A stretch of DNA of 31,662 nucleotides from an uncultured Collinsella sp. (GCA_905207425.1 CAJLLB010000006.1:1-31662), one strand, 5' to 3'; counted from the stretch's first letter, positions 1 to 9,417 are shown. The notes: a model not told the origin generated them from the sequence alone. Program-made: numbers and translations.

Positions 1-1
1 T

Positions 2-973
2 ACGTTATTTTTCTTTGATTTTGTGTCTGGTTGCCCAGTCTTTCTTGTTGTACTGCCGGGCGCGGGCGATGCCGAGCGCCTGCGCTCTCGCACGCTGGGC
101 CTCATGCTGGAGGATACGGCGCTCGAGCTGGGTGCGATGGCGCTGAGTCCGCTGTCCAAAACTGAGTACGCGCTGGCGGCGCCCGCGCTTTGCGGCGGCT
201 ACCAGGGCGATTATGCGCCCTTTGGTGACGTATACCTGTCGACGCTCGAGTTTGTGGCGCGTGTGCGCAACCGTACGTCTGCCGTGGTGCCGCAGGAGCT
301 CGTGACGCTCAACGCGGTGGAGGATTGCATGGAGCGCGTGCTGGCACAAGCGCTCTCGACGCTTGACGGTCCGGTCGACATGCTCGACCGCGCGGCGCAG
401 CTGCTCGGCGGGCTTGAGCCAGGCGAGGTCGATGGCACGCTCGAGTCGCACGTCGACCGCAGCCGTCCCTTCGACGACATTCCGATGGCTGCCGGCAAGC
501 CCGAGGCCTGCTCACTGCTGCTGATGCTCGTGCGTCAGGGCGAGGCGGCTCGCCGCATGCTGCCGACGGCGCCGATCGTCTCGGCCCGTTCGTTTGTCGA
601 GCGCGCCTGGCCGTACATGCTCGCGTGGTCCGACCTGGGGCTGAGCGGCAAGGAACGCATGACGGTCGATGCGCTGGCGCGCGCCGAGGTGAACCGCTTT
701 GCTGACGAAGATACAAGCGAACGCATGCGTGGCGAGATGATGGGCTTACTGGGTGACCTGTTGGGTATTTCGCCCGAGCAGATGGAGCAGCTGCGCTCCG
801 AGGACGGCCAGCGCCGCCTGCACGAGGGCATGAAAAAGTTTGAGGGCGAGGTCCAGGACGCCATCGATAAGATGATGGGCGGCCAGGGTGGTCCGCAGGG
901 TGGGCCCCAGGGCACGCCGATGCCGCAACCGCCGATGGATCCCCGACAGTTCCCATTCTTTAGCCAAAACTAA
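2..973 (+). CDS. Hypothetical protein, probably cut at its 5' end by the window edge
   Basis: The product is not recognised. The reading frame is open to the window edge with no stop, so the gene probably starts outside. GTG at 23 and ATG at 104 are possible internal starts, but neither has a convincing Shine-Dalgarno sequence. The visible 316-324 residues are mostly helical and rich in Leu, Ala and Glu, with no membrane segment. The last 30 residues are a low-complexity Gly/Gln/Pro tail (GGQGGPQGGPQG, then proline-rich) ending in FPFFSQN, which looks like a disordered C-terminus. Third-position GC is high, as in the neighbouring genes, which supports this frame over the antisense ones. ruvC follows about 140 bases downstream on the same strand after a weak hairpin. 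No function is assigned. Confidence 0.75.
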   Translation, partial: TLFFFDFVSGCPVFLVVLPGAGDAERLRSRTLGLMLEDTALELGAMALSPLSKTEYALAAPALCGGYQGDYAPFGDVYLSTLEFVARVRNRTSAVVPQELVTLNAVEDCMERVLAQALSTLDGPVDMLDRAAQLLGGLEPGEVDGTLESHVDRSRPFDDIPMAAGKPEACSLLLMLVRQGEAARRMLPTAPIVSARSFVERAWPYMLAWSDLGLSGKERMTVDALARAEVNRFADEDTSERMRGEMMGLLGDLLGISPEQMEQLRSEDGQRRLHEGMKKFEGEVQDAIDKMMGGQGGPQGGPQGTPMPQPPMDPRQFPFFSQN

Positions 974-977
974 CTAT

Positions 978-1000
978 GGGATGGGATTCGCTCCCAACCC
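978..1000 (+). terminator. Weak hairpin after the first gene
   Basis: GGG-a-TGGGA, loop TTCGC, TCCCA-a-CCC forms an 8-bp stem with one A/A mismatch, starting five bases after the stop codon. Only a poor pyrimidine run (ATTCTTC) follows, so termination is uncertain. Confidence 0.3.
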
Positions 1001-1110
1001 CGATTCTTCAACTAAGCACCTTGGCCCTGTTGTGTTATTCTAGAACAGACGTTCGTGAATAGTGCGCGGGGCCTTGTCTCGTGCCGTGCTTGTGACGAGG
1101 GGAGGTTGGC

Positions 1111-1632
1111 TTGGTTATCTTGGGTATCGACCCTGGTTTGGCCCATACGGGGTGGGGGATTATCGAGGAGCGGCGCGGCGAGGTTCGCTGCCGCGCCTAC
1201 GGTTGTATCGAGACCGGCGCGGGCAGTCCGCTCGCGGTGCGCCTGTCGCATATCGCTCGCGACCTCAAGGGTGTCGTGGAGCGTTATCGACCCGATACCG
1301 CTGCTATCGAGAGCATTTACTTTGGCGCCAACGTTCGCTCGGCCATCCCTACGGCGCATGCCCGTGGTGCTGCACTCGTGGCGCTTTCGGAATGCGCGCT
1401 CGAGATTGGCGAGTATACGCCTATGCAGATCAAGCAGGCTGTTGTGGGCACCGGCGCCGCGGACAAACGGCAGGTCGCGTATATGGTTCGTACGCTCACG
1501 CAGCTCGATCACGACCCGCATCCCGACCATGCCGCCGATGCCCTGGCCTGCGCCATCTGCCACGTTAACCTTAGCCGCACCCGGGCGCTTACCGGTGGCG
1601 AGTTCTATCAACAGAGAGGAACCGGATACTGA
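1111..1632 (+). CDS. ruvC: Crossover junction endodeoxyribonuclease RuvC
   Basis: RuvC resolves Holliday junctions in homologous recombination by cutting two strands symmetrically, working with the RuvAB branch-migration motor. The 173 residues match the family length. The N-terminal ILGIDPG places the first acidic residue at D7. AAIESIYF carries E67, and DHAADALA near the end (D139, H140, D143) completes the RNase H-like metal site. The start is TTG at 1111, preceded by GAGGGGAGG at good spacing; there is no ATG at the conserved N-terminus. Its TGA overlaps the ruvA ATG by one base, so the two are translationally coupled. It is the first gene of ruvC-ruvA-ruvB. Confidence 0.96.
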   Translation: MVILGIDPGLAHTGWGIIEERRGEVRCRAYGCIETGAGSPLAVRLSHIARDLKGVVERYRPDTAAIESIYFGANVRSAIPTAHARGAALVALSECALEIGEYTPMQIKQAVVGTGAADKRQVAYMVRTLTQLDHDPHPDHAADALACAICHVNLSRTRALTGGEFYQQRGTGY

Positions 1633-2252
1633 TGATCTCCCAGCTCCATGGAACGCTTGTCGAGGCCACGATGAGCTCGGCCGTCGTCGATGTGTCGGGC
1701 GTGGGCTTTGAGCTCGGTATTTCGGGCTGCACTGCGGCCACGTTGCCGACGCCCGGCGGCGAGGTGCGCCTCTATACCCGTATGCAGGTGCGCGAGGACG
1801 CCATGACGCTCTTTGGCTTTGCCTCCAAGGACGAGCGCACGATGTTCGATCGGCTCGTGTCCGTGTCGGGTGTCGGTCCGCGCCTGGCGCTCGCCGTGCT
1901 CTCCACCTATACCGTGGGTCAGCTGTATTCCCTGGTGATGGCCGAGGATGACAAGGGCATGGCCAAGGTTCCCGGTGTGGGCAAAAAGACCGCGCAGCGT
2001 CTAATCCTGGAGCTCAAGAGCACCTTTGCCAAGGACAAGGGCTTTGTGCCGGTCGACGTGATTCCCGGCCAGGTTGCGATGCCGGTCCCCGCCGCCGCTC
2101 CTTCGGCGATCGATGACGCCCGTGCGGCGCTCCTTTCCATGGGCTTTAGCCCGCAGGAGACCGATGTTGCCCTGAGCGGGTATGATGGGCAGAATATGCG
2201 TGTCGAGGATCTGCTCGGCGCGGCGCTTAAGCGACTTGGAATGGATGCGTGA
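1632..2252 (+). CDS. ruvA: Holliday junction branch migration protein RuvA
   Basis: RuvA binds four-way junctions as a tetramer and loads the RuvB hexamers. The 206 residues have the normal order: an N-terminal OB fold (about 1-65), two helix-hairpin-helix motifs ([14 protein letters not shown] at 77-90 and [17 protein letters not shown] at 112-128), a linker rich in Pro, Val and Ala, and a C-terminal RuvB-binding domain (about 158-206). ATG at 1632 overlaps the ruvC stop by one base (TGATG). The stop at 2250-2252 overlaps the ruvB start in the same way, so the operon is fully coupled. Confidence 0.96.
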   Translation: MISQLHGTLVEATMSSAVVDVSGVGFELGISGCTAATLPTPGGEVRLYTRMQVREDAMTLFGFASKDERTMFDRLVSVSGVGPRLALAVLSTYTVGQLYSLVMAEDDKGMAKVPGVGKKTAQRLILELKSTFAKDKGFVPVDVIPGQVAMPVPAAAPSAIDDARAALLSMGFSPQETDVALSGYDGQNMRVEDLLGAALKRLGMDA

Positions 2253-3319
2253 TGTGGGAAGCCGATGACTCTCAGGACCTGTGGGCGACGCCCGGCAACT
2301 CGCCGGCGGCATCCATGGCGCATGGCGAGCGTATGGTGGGTTCGGAGCTGACGCCCGAGGACCTCGATGTCGACCGTACCCTGCGCCCCCAGCGCCTGGA
2401 TGACTACTGCGGCCAGGAGCATATCAAGCAGAGCCTGCGCGTGCTGATCGAGGCCGCGCAGAGCCGCGGCGAGACGCTCGACCACGTGATCTTCTCGGGC
2501 CCTCCGGGTCTGGGCAAGACCACGCTGGCTACGGTTATCGCCAACGAGCTGGGCGCTCAGATCAAGACGACGAGCGGTCCGGCCATCGCGCGCACCGGCG
2601 ACCTGGCGGCCATCCTGACTAACCTGCAGCCGGGTGATGTGCTGTTTATCGACGAGATCCACCGCCTCAACCGCTCGGTCGAGGAGGTCCTGTATCCTGC
2701 GATGGAGGACTTTGCCCTCGATATTGTGATCGGCAAGGGTCCGGCTGCACGCTCGATTCGCCTGGATATCCCCAAGTTCACGCTGGTGGCGGCAACGACT
2801 CGCTCGGGCATGTTGACCGGCCCGCTACGCGACCGTTTTGGCATTTCGTATCGTCTGGATTACTACACCGTCGAGGAACTCGCCCAGATTGTGACACGCT
2901 CGGCGACCATCCTGGGCGTGACGATTGACCATCCCAGCGCGCTCGAGATCGGCTCGCGTTCGCGCGGCACGCCGCGTCTTGCCAACCGTCTGCTCAAGCG
3001 CGTGCGCGACTATGCGCAGGTGCGCGGCAACGGTCCCATCGAGCTCGATATCTGCCGTCAGGCACTCGAGTTCTTTGAGATCGATGAGCTCGGCTTGGAC
3101 TGGATGGATATTCGCATTTTGGAGACGCTTGCCAAGACGTTCTCCGGACGTGCCGTCGGCCTGACGACGCTTGCCAGTGCGGTGGGCGAGGACCCGGGTA
3201 CGCTCGAGGATGTCTACGAGCCCTATCTGCTGCAGTGTGGGTTGATGATTCGCACGCCGCAGGGTCGCCAGGCAACCCTGCGCACATTCGAGCATTTGGG
3301 TATCGAGCCGACCCTGTAG
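2252..3319 (+). CDS. ruvB: Holliday junction DNA helicase RuvB
   Basis: RuvB is the AAA+ ATPase motor that drives branch migration. The 355 residues include a Walker A motif (GPPGLGKTT, 83-91), a Walker B motif ([10 protein letters not shown], 131-140), a sensor strand (VAATTRSG), the arginine-containing GPLRDRFG and a C-terminal winged helix. I chose ATG at 2252 because it repeats the TGATG overlap seen at ruvC/ruvA; GTG at 2249 would add one residue. The N-terminus has about 40 residues before the conserved [11 protein letters not shown], somewhat longer than in E. coli, and may be flexible. No clear terminator follows. Confidence 0.96.
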   Translation: MWEADDSQDLWATPGNSPAASMAHGERMVGSELTPEDLDVDRTLRPQRLDDYCGQEHIKQSLRVLIEAAQSRGETLDHVIFSGPPGLGKTTLATVIANELGAQIKTTSGPAIARTGDLAAILTNLQPGDVLFIDEIHRLNRSVEEVLYPAMEDFALDIVIGKGPAARSIRLDIPKFTLVAATTRSGMLTGPLRDRFGISYRLDYYTVEELAQIVTRSATILGVTIDHPSALEIGSRSRGTPRLANRLLKRVRDYAQVRGNGPIELDICRQALEFFEIDELGLDWMDIRILETLAKTFSGRAVGLTTLASAVGEDPGTLEDVYEPYLLQCGLMIRTPQGRQATLRTFEHLGIEPTL

Positions 3320-3397
3320 GAATGGGCTTGTTTTAGCGCATCTGTAGGCTATCGCTGGGCATCGGGTAAACATATCGCCGTTCGTCGGTTACGGGCG

Positions 3398-3425
3398 TTT
3401 TACTATTGCGCGCGCGTGCTATGCT
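3398..3425 (+). promoter_or_regulatory. Possible fhs promoter
   Basis: TGCTATGCT at 3417-3425 looks like an extended -10 element (TG-n-TATGCT). TTTTAC at 3398-3403, 16 bases upstream, is only a poor -35 match. It lies about 40 bases before the fhs start codon, in a non-coding gap after ruvB. Confidence 0.25.
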
Positions 3426-3465
3426 GGATTGGTCTTTTTCTCATCCGGTAACGAAAGGACCGCCC

Positions 3466-5133
3466 ATGCCTACTGACATCGAAATCGCACGTTCTGTTAC
3501 GCCGCTGCCTATTACCGAGGTGGCCAAGAACGCCGGCGTCGACGTTAAGCATCTGATTCCGTACGGCTTTGACAAGGCAAAGGTCGACTATTCCCTGCTC
3601 AACGAGCCAACTGATCACCAGGCCAAGCTTGTCCTCGTGACCGCTATCAATCCCACGCCCGCAGGCGAGGGTAAGACCACTACGACCATCGGCCTGGCCG
3701 ACGGCCTGCGCCGTCGCGGCGTCAAGAGCGCCGTGGCCCTGCGCGAGCCTTCGCTCGGTCCCGTGTTTGGCGTGAAGGGCGGTGCCGCCGGTGGCGGTTG
3801 GGCTCAGGTCATCCCCATGGAGGACATCAACCTGCACTTTACCGGCGACTTCCATGCCATCGGTGCCGCCAACAATCTGCTGGCAGCCATGCTCGACAAC
3901 CATATTCAGCAGGGCAACCAGCTTGGCATCGACGTTAAGCGCATCACCTGGAAGCGCGTTGTCGACATGAACGACCGTCAGCTGCGCCATGTTATCGACG
4001 GCATTGGCGGCAAGGCCCAGGGAGTACCGCGCGAGGATGGCTTCGACATCACCGTTGCCTCCGAGGTCATGGCAATCCTGTGCCTGTCCACGAGCATCAA
4101 TGACCTCAAGGAGCGCCTGGGCGAGATCGTCGTCGGCTACAGCTATGCCGGCGAGCCCGTCCGCGCCCGTGACCTTAAGGCTCAGGGTGCCATGGCGGCC
4201 CTGCTCAAGGACGCGCTCAAGCCCAATCTGGTGCAGACGCTCGAGGGTACGCCTGCGTTTGTCCACGGCGGTCCCTTCGCCAATATTGCCCACGGCTGCA
4301 ACTCCATCATGGCCACCCGCATGGCCATGCGCTTTGGCGACGTCGCGATTACCGAGGCTGGTTTCGGTGCCGACCTGGGTGCCGAGAAGTTCCTCGACAT
4401 CAAGTGCCGCATGACTGGCATTCGTCCCAGCGCCGTCGTGGTCGTCGCAACCGCCCGCGCGCTCAAGTACAACGGCGGTGTTGCCAAGGCCGACCTCAAC
4501 GAGGAGAACCTCGAGGCCCTCAAGGTCGGCATGCCCAACCTGCTGCGCCACGTCGACAACATTCAGAATGTCTACGGTCTGCCCTGCGTGGTCGCCATTA
4601 ACCGCTTCCCGACGGACACCGAGGCCGAACTCGAGCTCATCGAGTCCGAGTGCCAGAAGCTCGGTGTCAACGTTAAGCTGTCCGAGGTCTGGGCCAAGGG
4701 AGGCGAGGGCGCGCTCGACCTGGCCGATGAGGTCATGCGCTTGATTGAGCAGCCGAGTGAGCTCCAGTTTGCCTACGAGGACGGTGCCGATGTTGCCGAT
4801 GCCCTTGAGGCCGTTGCCACTAAGGTTTACCGCGCCGACGGCGTCGACTTTACGCCGGCTGCCAAGCGTCAGCTCGCCGAGCTGCGCGAGAACGGCTTTG
4901 GCAACCTGCCGGTGTGTGTCGCCAAGACGCAGTACAGCTTTAGCGACAACGCCAAGGCGCTGGGCGCTCCCGAGGGCTTCCGCATCACCGTGCGCGAGCT
5001 CAAGGTTTCCGCCGGTGCTCACTTTGTGGTTGCGTTGACCGGCAGCGTTCTGACCATGCCTGGCCTGCCCAAGGTTCCCGCGGCCGAGAACATCGACGTC
5101 GACAACGACGGCAACATCACCGGCCTGTTCTAA
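3466..5133 (+). CDS. fhs: Formate-tetrahydrofolate ligase
   Basis: The enzyme joins formate to tetrahydrofolate with ATP to give 10-formyl-THF, an entry point of one-carbon metabolism in anaerobes. The 555 residues match the family's usual length. The P-loop TPAGEGKTT is at 64-72, followed by the family-typical [18 protein letters not shown] and the [10 protein letters not shown] segment. ATG at 3466 is preceded by AAAGGA at correct spacing. A longer reading from GTG at 3406 would add 20 residues without a Shine-Dalgarno and would include the likely promoter. The gene stands alone with its own terminator. The folD/cyclohydrolase pair that takes the product further is about 8 kb away at 13.4-14.9 kb. 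Confidence 0.97.
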   Translation: MPTDIEIARSVTPLPITEVAKNAGVDVKHLIPYGFDKAKVDYSLLNEPTDHQAKLVLVTAINPTPAGEGKTTTTIGLADGLRRRGVKSAVALREPSLGPVFGVKGGAAGGGWAQVIPMEDINLHFTGDFHAIGAANNLLAAMLDNHIQQGNQLGIDVKRITWKRVVDMNDRQLRHVIDGIGGKAQGVPREDGFDITVASEVMAILCLSTSINDLKERLGEIVVGYSYAGEPVRARDLKAQGAMAALLKDALKPNLVQTLEGTPAFVHGGPFANIAHGCNSIMATRMAMRFGDVAITEAGFGADLGAEKFLDIKCRMTGIRPSAVVVVATARALKYNGGVAKADLNEENLEALKVGMPNLLRHVDNIQNVYGLPCVVAINRFPTDTEAELELIESECQKLGVNVKLSEVWAKGGEGALDLADEVMRLIEQPSELQFAYEDGADVADALEAVATKVYRADGVDFTPAAKRQLAELRENGFGNLPVCVAKTQYSFSDNAKALGAPEGFRITVRELKVSAGAHFVVALTGSVLTMPGLPKVPAAENIDVDNDGNITGLF

Positions 5134-5158
5134 GCCTGCTGCTTATAGCCGCTTGCCC

Positions 5159-5193
5159 GCCCCGTCGTGCCCCAAGGCCCGGCGGGGCTTTTT
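5159..5193 (+). terminator. Rho-independent terminator of fhs
   Basis: GCCCCGTC at 5159-5166 pairs with GGCGGGGC at 5181-5188 (one G-U pair), followed at once by TTTTT. It lies 25 bases after the fhs stop. Confidence 0.85.
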
Positions 5194-5311
5194 GATCCTT
5201 AGGCACGCGCATGTCTTGTAGATACCGACGGCCTTTGCCCATCATAGGCTTTTGCGCGGGTAGAATGCATGGATAACTTGATGCTTACAGGCGACGGAAA
5301 GGAAACGTTGC

Positions 5312-6301
5312 ATGGACCAGGACAAGACGACTGTGATGGGCGGATATGGCTCCGCACAGGCTGGCGGCAGCGCCGATGCGACCCGCGTTGTGTCGAACCC
5401 CGGCAATGCTGCCCCCGATGCGACGCAGGCGTCCGCCGAACCCACACGAGTTATGGGCTATAGCGATACACCGCGGGATCCGTTTGATTATGCACCGCAG
5501 GACCCGTATGGCAATGCAACGCCGGACCCGTATGGCAATGCGGCGGCAGGCGCTTATAATAACCTGCCGCAAAATCCCATTCCGCAGCCTCAGCAGACGA
5601 CGTATATGCCGCGCACGGCACAGTCCCAGCCTCGTTATGAGTCGCGCGATCCGTATGCGCGCCAGCCTTATCGTGAGTACCCCAAGTCGATTCCGCAGTA
5701 TGGTGAGGACGAGGAAGAGGCGCCGTCGCGTTCGTCGAGTGTGATCAAGAAGATCCTCATTGTGCTGGCGATCTTCTTTGCCCTCTCGATTGTGTTTGCC
5801 ATCGTGTCGGGCATGCTCAACAAGCGGGGGAGCTCAACGGCCGATACCACTGCCGAGCAAACCGAGTCCGCCTCGTCTAGCACCGTCGATCTGAGCGATA
5901 TCCCGGGGCAGTACTGGTCCAACGCCAAGAAGCTCCTCAAGTCGCGCGGCGCCGATCTTTCGAATGCTGTGATTCTGACTGACGACGGCTCGACGCCTGT
6001 TGTCGATGCCAACTGGGTCGTCACATCTGCCTACTACAACGCTGACGGCAACCTGGAGGTCCAGCTTACGCGCAAGGACGGCTCGTCGGGCAATGCGTCC
6101 GGCGATCAAGGTACCACGGACAGCTCGAGCTCCAACACGCTGGAGGACCTGAGCAATAAGGCGCAGGAATTGGGAGACAAGGCGCAAGAGCTGGGCGATA
6201 CGGCACAAAACCTGGGCGATACCGCGCAGAACTTGGGAGACATGGCGACGGATGCCTGGAACGCCCTACAAAACGGCATTTCGGGCGCACAGGGAAACTA
6301 G
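5312..6301 (+). CDS. Single-pass membrane protein with TxV motifs and a PASTA-like outer domain
   Basis: No exact family is recognised. The 329 residues divide into four parts. Residues 1-143 are a disordered N-terminal region with acidic-x-Thr-x-Val motifs (DKTTVM 4-9, DATRVV 22-27, EPTRVM 43-48) and DPYGNA repeats. A transmembrane helix spans about 148-169 (ILIVLAIFFALSIVFAIVSG). A small outer domain at about 190-260 (IPGQYWSNAKKLLKSRGADL) resembles a PASTA fold. The C-terminal tail has a seven-residue repeat. Positive residues before the helix suggest the N-terminus is cytoplasmic. The TxV motifs look like the phosphothreonine sites of FHA-regulated proteins such as GarA/OdhI (ETTSV), so phosphorylation by a Ser/Thr kinase is a reasonable inference. 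ATG at 5312 follows GGAAAGGAAAC. The gene converges on the CDF exporter across a shared terminator. Confidence 0.8.
   Translation: MDQDKTTVMGGYGSAQAGGSADATRVVSNPGNAAPDATQASAEPTRVMGYSDTPRDPFDYAPQDPYGNATPDPYGNAAAGAYNNLPQNPIPQPQQTTYMPRTAQSQPRYESRDPYARQPYREYPKSIPQYGEDEEEAPSRSSSVIKKILIVLAIFFALSIVFAIVSGMLNKRGSSTADTTAEQTESASSSTVDLSDIPGQYWSNAKKLLKSRGADLSNAVILTDDGSTPVVDANWVVTSAYYNADGNLEVQLTRKDGSSGNASGDQGTTDSSSSNTLEDLSNKAQELGDKAQELGDTAQNLGDTAQNLGDMATDAWNALQNGISGAQGN
6158..6241 (+). repeat. Four tandem 21-bp coding repeats
   Basis: Four in-frame copies at 6158, 6179, 6200 and 6221 encode KAQELGD, KAQELGD, TAQNLGD and TAQNLGD (residues 283-310), a heptad pattern that could form an amphipathic or coiled-coil helix outside the membrane. 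The copies differ at silent and some coding positions, so this is a diverged tandem duplication. Confidence 0.85.
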
Positions 6302-6335
6302 CGGCCGAGCGGCTAGAGCCTTAGCGGTGCAAACA

Positions 6336-6403
6336 AAAACGGGACGCAGGATCGCGTGACCGGGCGCATAGGCGCGCTGGTCGGCGGTCCTGCGTCCCGT
6401 TTT
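6336..6403. terminator. Bidirectional terminator between convergent genes
   Basis: AAAACGGGACGCAGGA (6336-6351) is an exact inverted repeat of TCCTGCGTCCCGTTTT (6388-6403), a 16-bp stem with a 36-base loop. It ends in T runs on both strands, directly between the 3' ends of the membrane protein gene and the CDF exporter gene. Confidence 0.85.
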
Positions 6404-6411
6404 GCTGTCGA

Positions 6412-7593
6412 TTACAGCTGCTCTGCCGGACGCTCGGGCGAGCTAAAGCCGGAGTCAAACGTGACGACGCATGATGCATCGGGCCTGCGCTCGTGCACGA
6501 TGCGCGTGACGAGCTCCAGCAGCTCCTCGTCGGATATGTCAAAGCCGTCGGGACGCACCAGGTCAAACGAAACAAAGCCGTCGTGCTCGTGCAAGTCGTG
6601 GATGGAAAGCGCGGGGTCGATCTGCGCTACGCCGCGCTTGACCCAGCCGCGCAAGTCATCGCCGGTTGTTGCAATGGGGTCGCAGTGCAACGTGATGGCG
6701 ATGCCCATCTGGCGTTTGATATCGTGTTCGATGGTGTCCAGAATCTCGTGGTGCTCAAAGGCATCGCCCTCGCCGGGCATTTCCACGTGTGCACTGGCAA
6801 ACTGGCGGCCGGGGCCGTAGTCGTGCACCATGAGGTCATGAGTGCCCAGGACCTGGGGGTACGACATGATCCTGTCGCGGATTTCCTGGACGAGTTTGGG
6901 GTCGGGCGCTTGTCCCAGCAGCGGGCTGATGGCGTCGCGCACCAGGCCCATGCCGCTGATGCAAATGAAGATGCCCACGCCCAGGCCCGCCCAGCCATCG
7001 AGGTCAAAGCCGGTCGTTTGCGAAATGAGCGCCGCCGCCAAGACCGAGCCCGAGGCGATGACATCGTTTTTGGAATCCTGCGCCGTGGCGATGAGCGTCT
7101 CCGAGTCGATGCGATTGCCCAGCGTGCGGTTGAACGCCGCCATCCAGAACTTGACGAGCATGGATGTAGCCAGTGCCGCAAGGGAAACGAGTGTGTAAGC
7201 GGTGGGGGAGGGCTTGATGATCTTGGTAACGGACTCGAGCACCAGGTTGATGCCGACGGCACAAACGAGGACGGCGACAACCAGACCGGCGAGGTATTCG
7301 TAGCGGCCGTGGCCATAGGGGTGGTCTTCGTCTGCCGGGCGGCTGGCAAGTCGGAATCCGAGCAGGCTCACGATGTTGCTCGACGCATCGGAGAGATTGT
7401 TGAAGGCGTCGGCGATGAGCGAGACGGAGCCGGCGAGTAGGCCCGCGATGCCCTTGGCCAGACAGAGGGTAATGTTGAGGCCAATGCAAATGAGGCTTGC
7501 GGCAAAGCCCGCGTTGGTACGGCGAGTCGTATCGACCGGCTCGCCCTCGCTGCCGGGAACAAGCGTATGTACCAGCCGATTTACAAATAGCAT
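6412..7593 (-). CDS. Cation diffusion facilitator metal exporter, probably manganese type
   Basis: CDF proteins export divalent metals in exchange for protons. The 393 residues contain six predicted membrane helices and then a cytoplasmic domain of about 100 residues. Aligning HPYGHGRYEYLA with the FieF GHGKAESLA segment places the transport-site residues at N65 and D69 (NNLSD, helix 2) and D173 and D177 (DSKND, helix 5). This N-D-D-D set is the one described for manganese exporters such as pneumococcal MntE, whereas zinc/iron members carry His in helix 5. I chose ATG at 7593, which follows GTGAGGA at good spacing; the frame runs up to 7752, but upstream starts lack Shine-Dalgarno sequences. 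The gene is divergent from the zinc-ribbon gene. Confidence 0.9.
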   Translation of the reverse strand: MLFVNRLVHTLVPGSEGEPVDTTRRTNAGFAASLICIGLNITLCLAKGIAGLLAGSVSLIADAFNNLSDASSNIVSLLGFRLASRPADEDHPYGHGRYEYLAGLVVAVLVCAVGINLVLESVTKIIKPSPTAYTLVSLAALATSMLVKFWMAAFNRTLGNRIDSETLIATAQDSKNDVIASGSVLAAALISQTTGFDLDGWAGLGVGIFICISGMGLVRDAISPLLGQAPDPKLVQEIRDRIMSYPQVLGTHDLMVHDYGPGRQFASAHVEMPGEGDAFEHHEILDTIEHDIKRQMGIAITLHCDPIATTGDDLRGWVKRGVAQIDPALSIHDLHEHDGFVSFDLVRPDGFDISDEELLELVTRIVHERRPDASCVVTFDSGFSSPERPAEQL

Positions 7594-7811
7594 GGCGATC
7601 GTCCTCACAATCATGGTTAAGGGGATAGTGTAGCTCGCATGGGCGCACCGTGCGCCGGTGCTCAGAAAATGCAGTAATGGTCTGCTGGAGCTAACGAGCG
7701 GCCCTTCTTGTCCGACCGGGTGCTCCATTTTGGGCCACATGGGTATGGGCATGTGCCTGCCTGCCCGACATACTTAATGTCGACAGCCCCTGCGCAAAGG
7801 AGGACGTATTC

Positions 7812-9149
7812 ATGGACGAGATGTTTGCCATTAAATGCCAAAACTGCGGCGGCCCTATGTACTCACACCAGGCTAAACGCAGCTTTGAGTGCGCCTATTG
7901 CGGCACGGTCGTTCCGTGGCAGGCCGATGCGGGGGAGCCCAAGAGCGCCCTGGGCATTCGCCATACGCCACTGACGGTTGTCGATGGACTGCTTAAGCTC
8001 ACCCACGTGTCGCAGCTCGAGCGCCCGGAGGACCCGGACTGGTATTTCTTTAATTCACACTGGCGCAATCAGTCGGTTCTGGAGCATCTGCTGTGGGAGG
8101 ACCGCGGCACGGCGCAGGAGTTCCAAGAAGCCACGCACGTGAGCATTCCCTGCCCCTTCTGTGGAGCGTCCTTTGAAGGCGAGTCCACTCAGCGCGTGCT
8201 TGAGTGCCCGTCCTGCGGAAATAAGATCGGCGTTGCCGACCTACTCAAGCCCGGTACCTTTAGCAAGCGTCTGACCATGGGCGTTGGTGCCGAGTACGTG
8301 CCTGAGCAGGGTATTCCTTGCGAGATAACGCCGCAGCAGGCACGTGCCAACGCGCTGCAGCTGGTGCGCCAGTATCCCGATGCCTTTGCCGGGCACGACG
8401 TGGAAGACGCGATTCAAAATGACATGTCGCTCTTCTACTTCCCCATGGCGCTCGCGGATTTGCGCATGATGGCGTCCTTCCCGGGCAAGGGGCTGAGCAA
8501 GGAGACCCTGGTGTACTACGAGGTGCTCGACTGGGCGTATCCGCGGGCAAACTACCTGGACGTTCGCCTTATGGGCATTTTGGAGCCTTGGGACTTTGCC
8601 AAGGTTGGGCCGTTCGATCCCGCTATGCAGGAAGGCGACTTCCGCGTTGTCTCCGTCGATGCGTCTACCAAGGACCAGGTGGTCATTGATAAGCTGGCGC
8701 TCGACATTGCCGGCAACGATGCCGAGGCGGTGCTGGGGCTCAATAAAAAGAGCATCCGCACCTGGGCGCGCAAGGCTCGCAAGCATAAGGACGGCCTGGT
8801 GATGGTGCCGGTCTACTTTGTCGATCGCCCGGCGACGGACAGCCGCGATGGCGAGCAGGTGCGCATTGCCGTAAACGGCCAGACGGGCCGCGCGGCCGCG
8901 GCGGTGTTTAGCGACAAGCGTGAGACGCATGTGGTGGCGCCGCTCAACCCGAGTCTGCATCTGTCCAGAGAAAGCACCGTGCACGCCACGCCCATCGAGG
9001 TCAAATACGTTAAATCGCCCTTCCTATACCAGATCGTGCGCCGTGGAGACGGCGAACAGCCGCGTCAGGTGGCAGCGGTTGCCGAGGGTTCCTACCGAGA
9101 AGAAAAGCCCAAACGTCGCGGCCTGCTGGGTGCGCTATTTGGTAAGTAG
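7812..9149 (+). CDS. Double zinc-ribbon protein of unknown function
   Basis: The 445 residues contain two four-cysteine zinc ribbons: C9/C12 with C27/C30, and C114/C117 with C132/C135. A large domain follows with no membrane segment or recognisable catalytic motif. A segment near 325-365 (LVMVPVYFVDRP followed by a V-NGQTGRA strand pair) resembles the VPVYF/YIPYW-type beta region of zinc-ribbon proteins annotated only as TFIIB-type or uncharacterised. The C-terminus is basic (KPKRRGLLGALFGK). ATG at 7812 follows a full AAAGGAGG. Zinc ribbons of this type usually bind nucleic acid or support protein assembly; the true role is not known. The divergent neighbour is a metal exporter, but no functional link can be shown. 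Confidence 0.8.
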   Translation: MDEMFAIKCQNCGGPMYSHQAKRSFECAYCGTVVPWQADAGEPKSALGIRHTPLTVVDGLLKLTHVSQLERPEDPDWYFFNSHWRNQSVLEHLLWEDRGTAQEFQEATHVSIPCPFCGASFEGESTQRVLECPSCGNKIGVADLLKPGTFSKRLTMGVGAEYVPEQGIPCEITPQQARANALQLVRQYPDAFAGHDVEDAIQNDMSLFYFPMALADLRMMASFPGKGLSKETLVYYEVLDWAYPRANYLDVRLMGILEPWDFAKVGPFDPAMQEGDFRVVSVDASTKDQVVIDKLALDIAGNDAEAVLGLNKKSIRTWARKARKHKDGLVMVPVYFVDRPATDSRDGEQVRIAVNGQTGRAAAAVFSDKRETHVVAPLNPSLHLSRESTVHATPIEVKYVKSPFLYQIVRRGDGEQPRQVAAVAEGSYREEKPKRRGLLGALFGK

Positions 9150-9417
9150 GGGAGTGGTGTCAGTTGGCGCTGCGATCCGATAGCTAGAGGAACGGGGCAG
9201 CTCGCAGGAGTGCGGACTGTCGTCTGATTGTTTGAGGGTGCCAGATGTAAATAATCGGTGGAGCGGCTGCAAAAGAGCCGTCTCGCTGGGTAAAATCAGG
9301 ATGTGCCGCGGAACCCGCTCCTCAGCTAGTCACACTTCGGAAGCGCGGGCAACGCAGGTATTATCGTCTAAAGGGCCGGCTGCAACCGGCCCTTTTTATG
9401 ACTCCCTTCGCTATCCG
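9150..9417. other. Gene-free stretch with possible RNA structure
   Basis: No convincing gene lies between the zinc-ribbon stop and the 30-residue ORF. Several inverted repeats occur: GGAGCGG (9260-9266) with CCGCTCC (9315-9321), with a nested CGGCT/AGCCG hairpin, then the strong terminator at 9371-9397. A short structured transcript running into that terminator is possible but unproven. Confidence 0.4.
9371..9397 (+). terminator. Strong rho-independent terminator
   Basis: AAGGGCCGG, loop CTGCAA, CCGGCCCTT followed by TTT. It lies more than 200 bases after the zinc-ribbon gene, so it may end that transcript or a separate small RNA. On the minus strand it follows the 30-residue ORF, with a shorter T run. 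Confidence 0.8.

Noticed and set aside
3403..5022. A 539-codon open frame antisense to fhs
   Set aside because: It is a mirror of the high third-position GC of fhs; its product has no family pattern and the sense frame is a clear enzyme.
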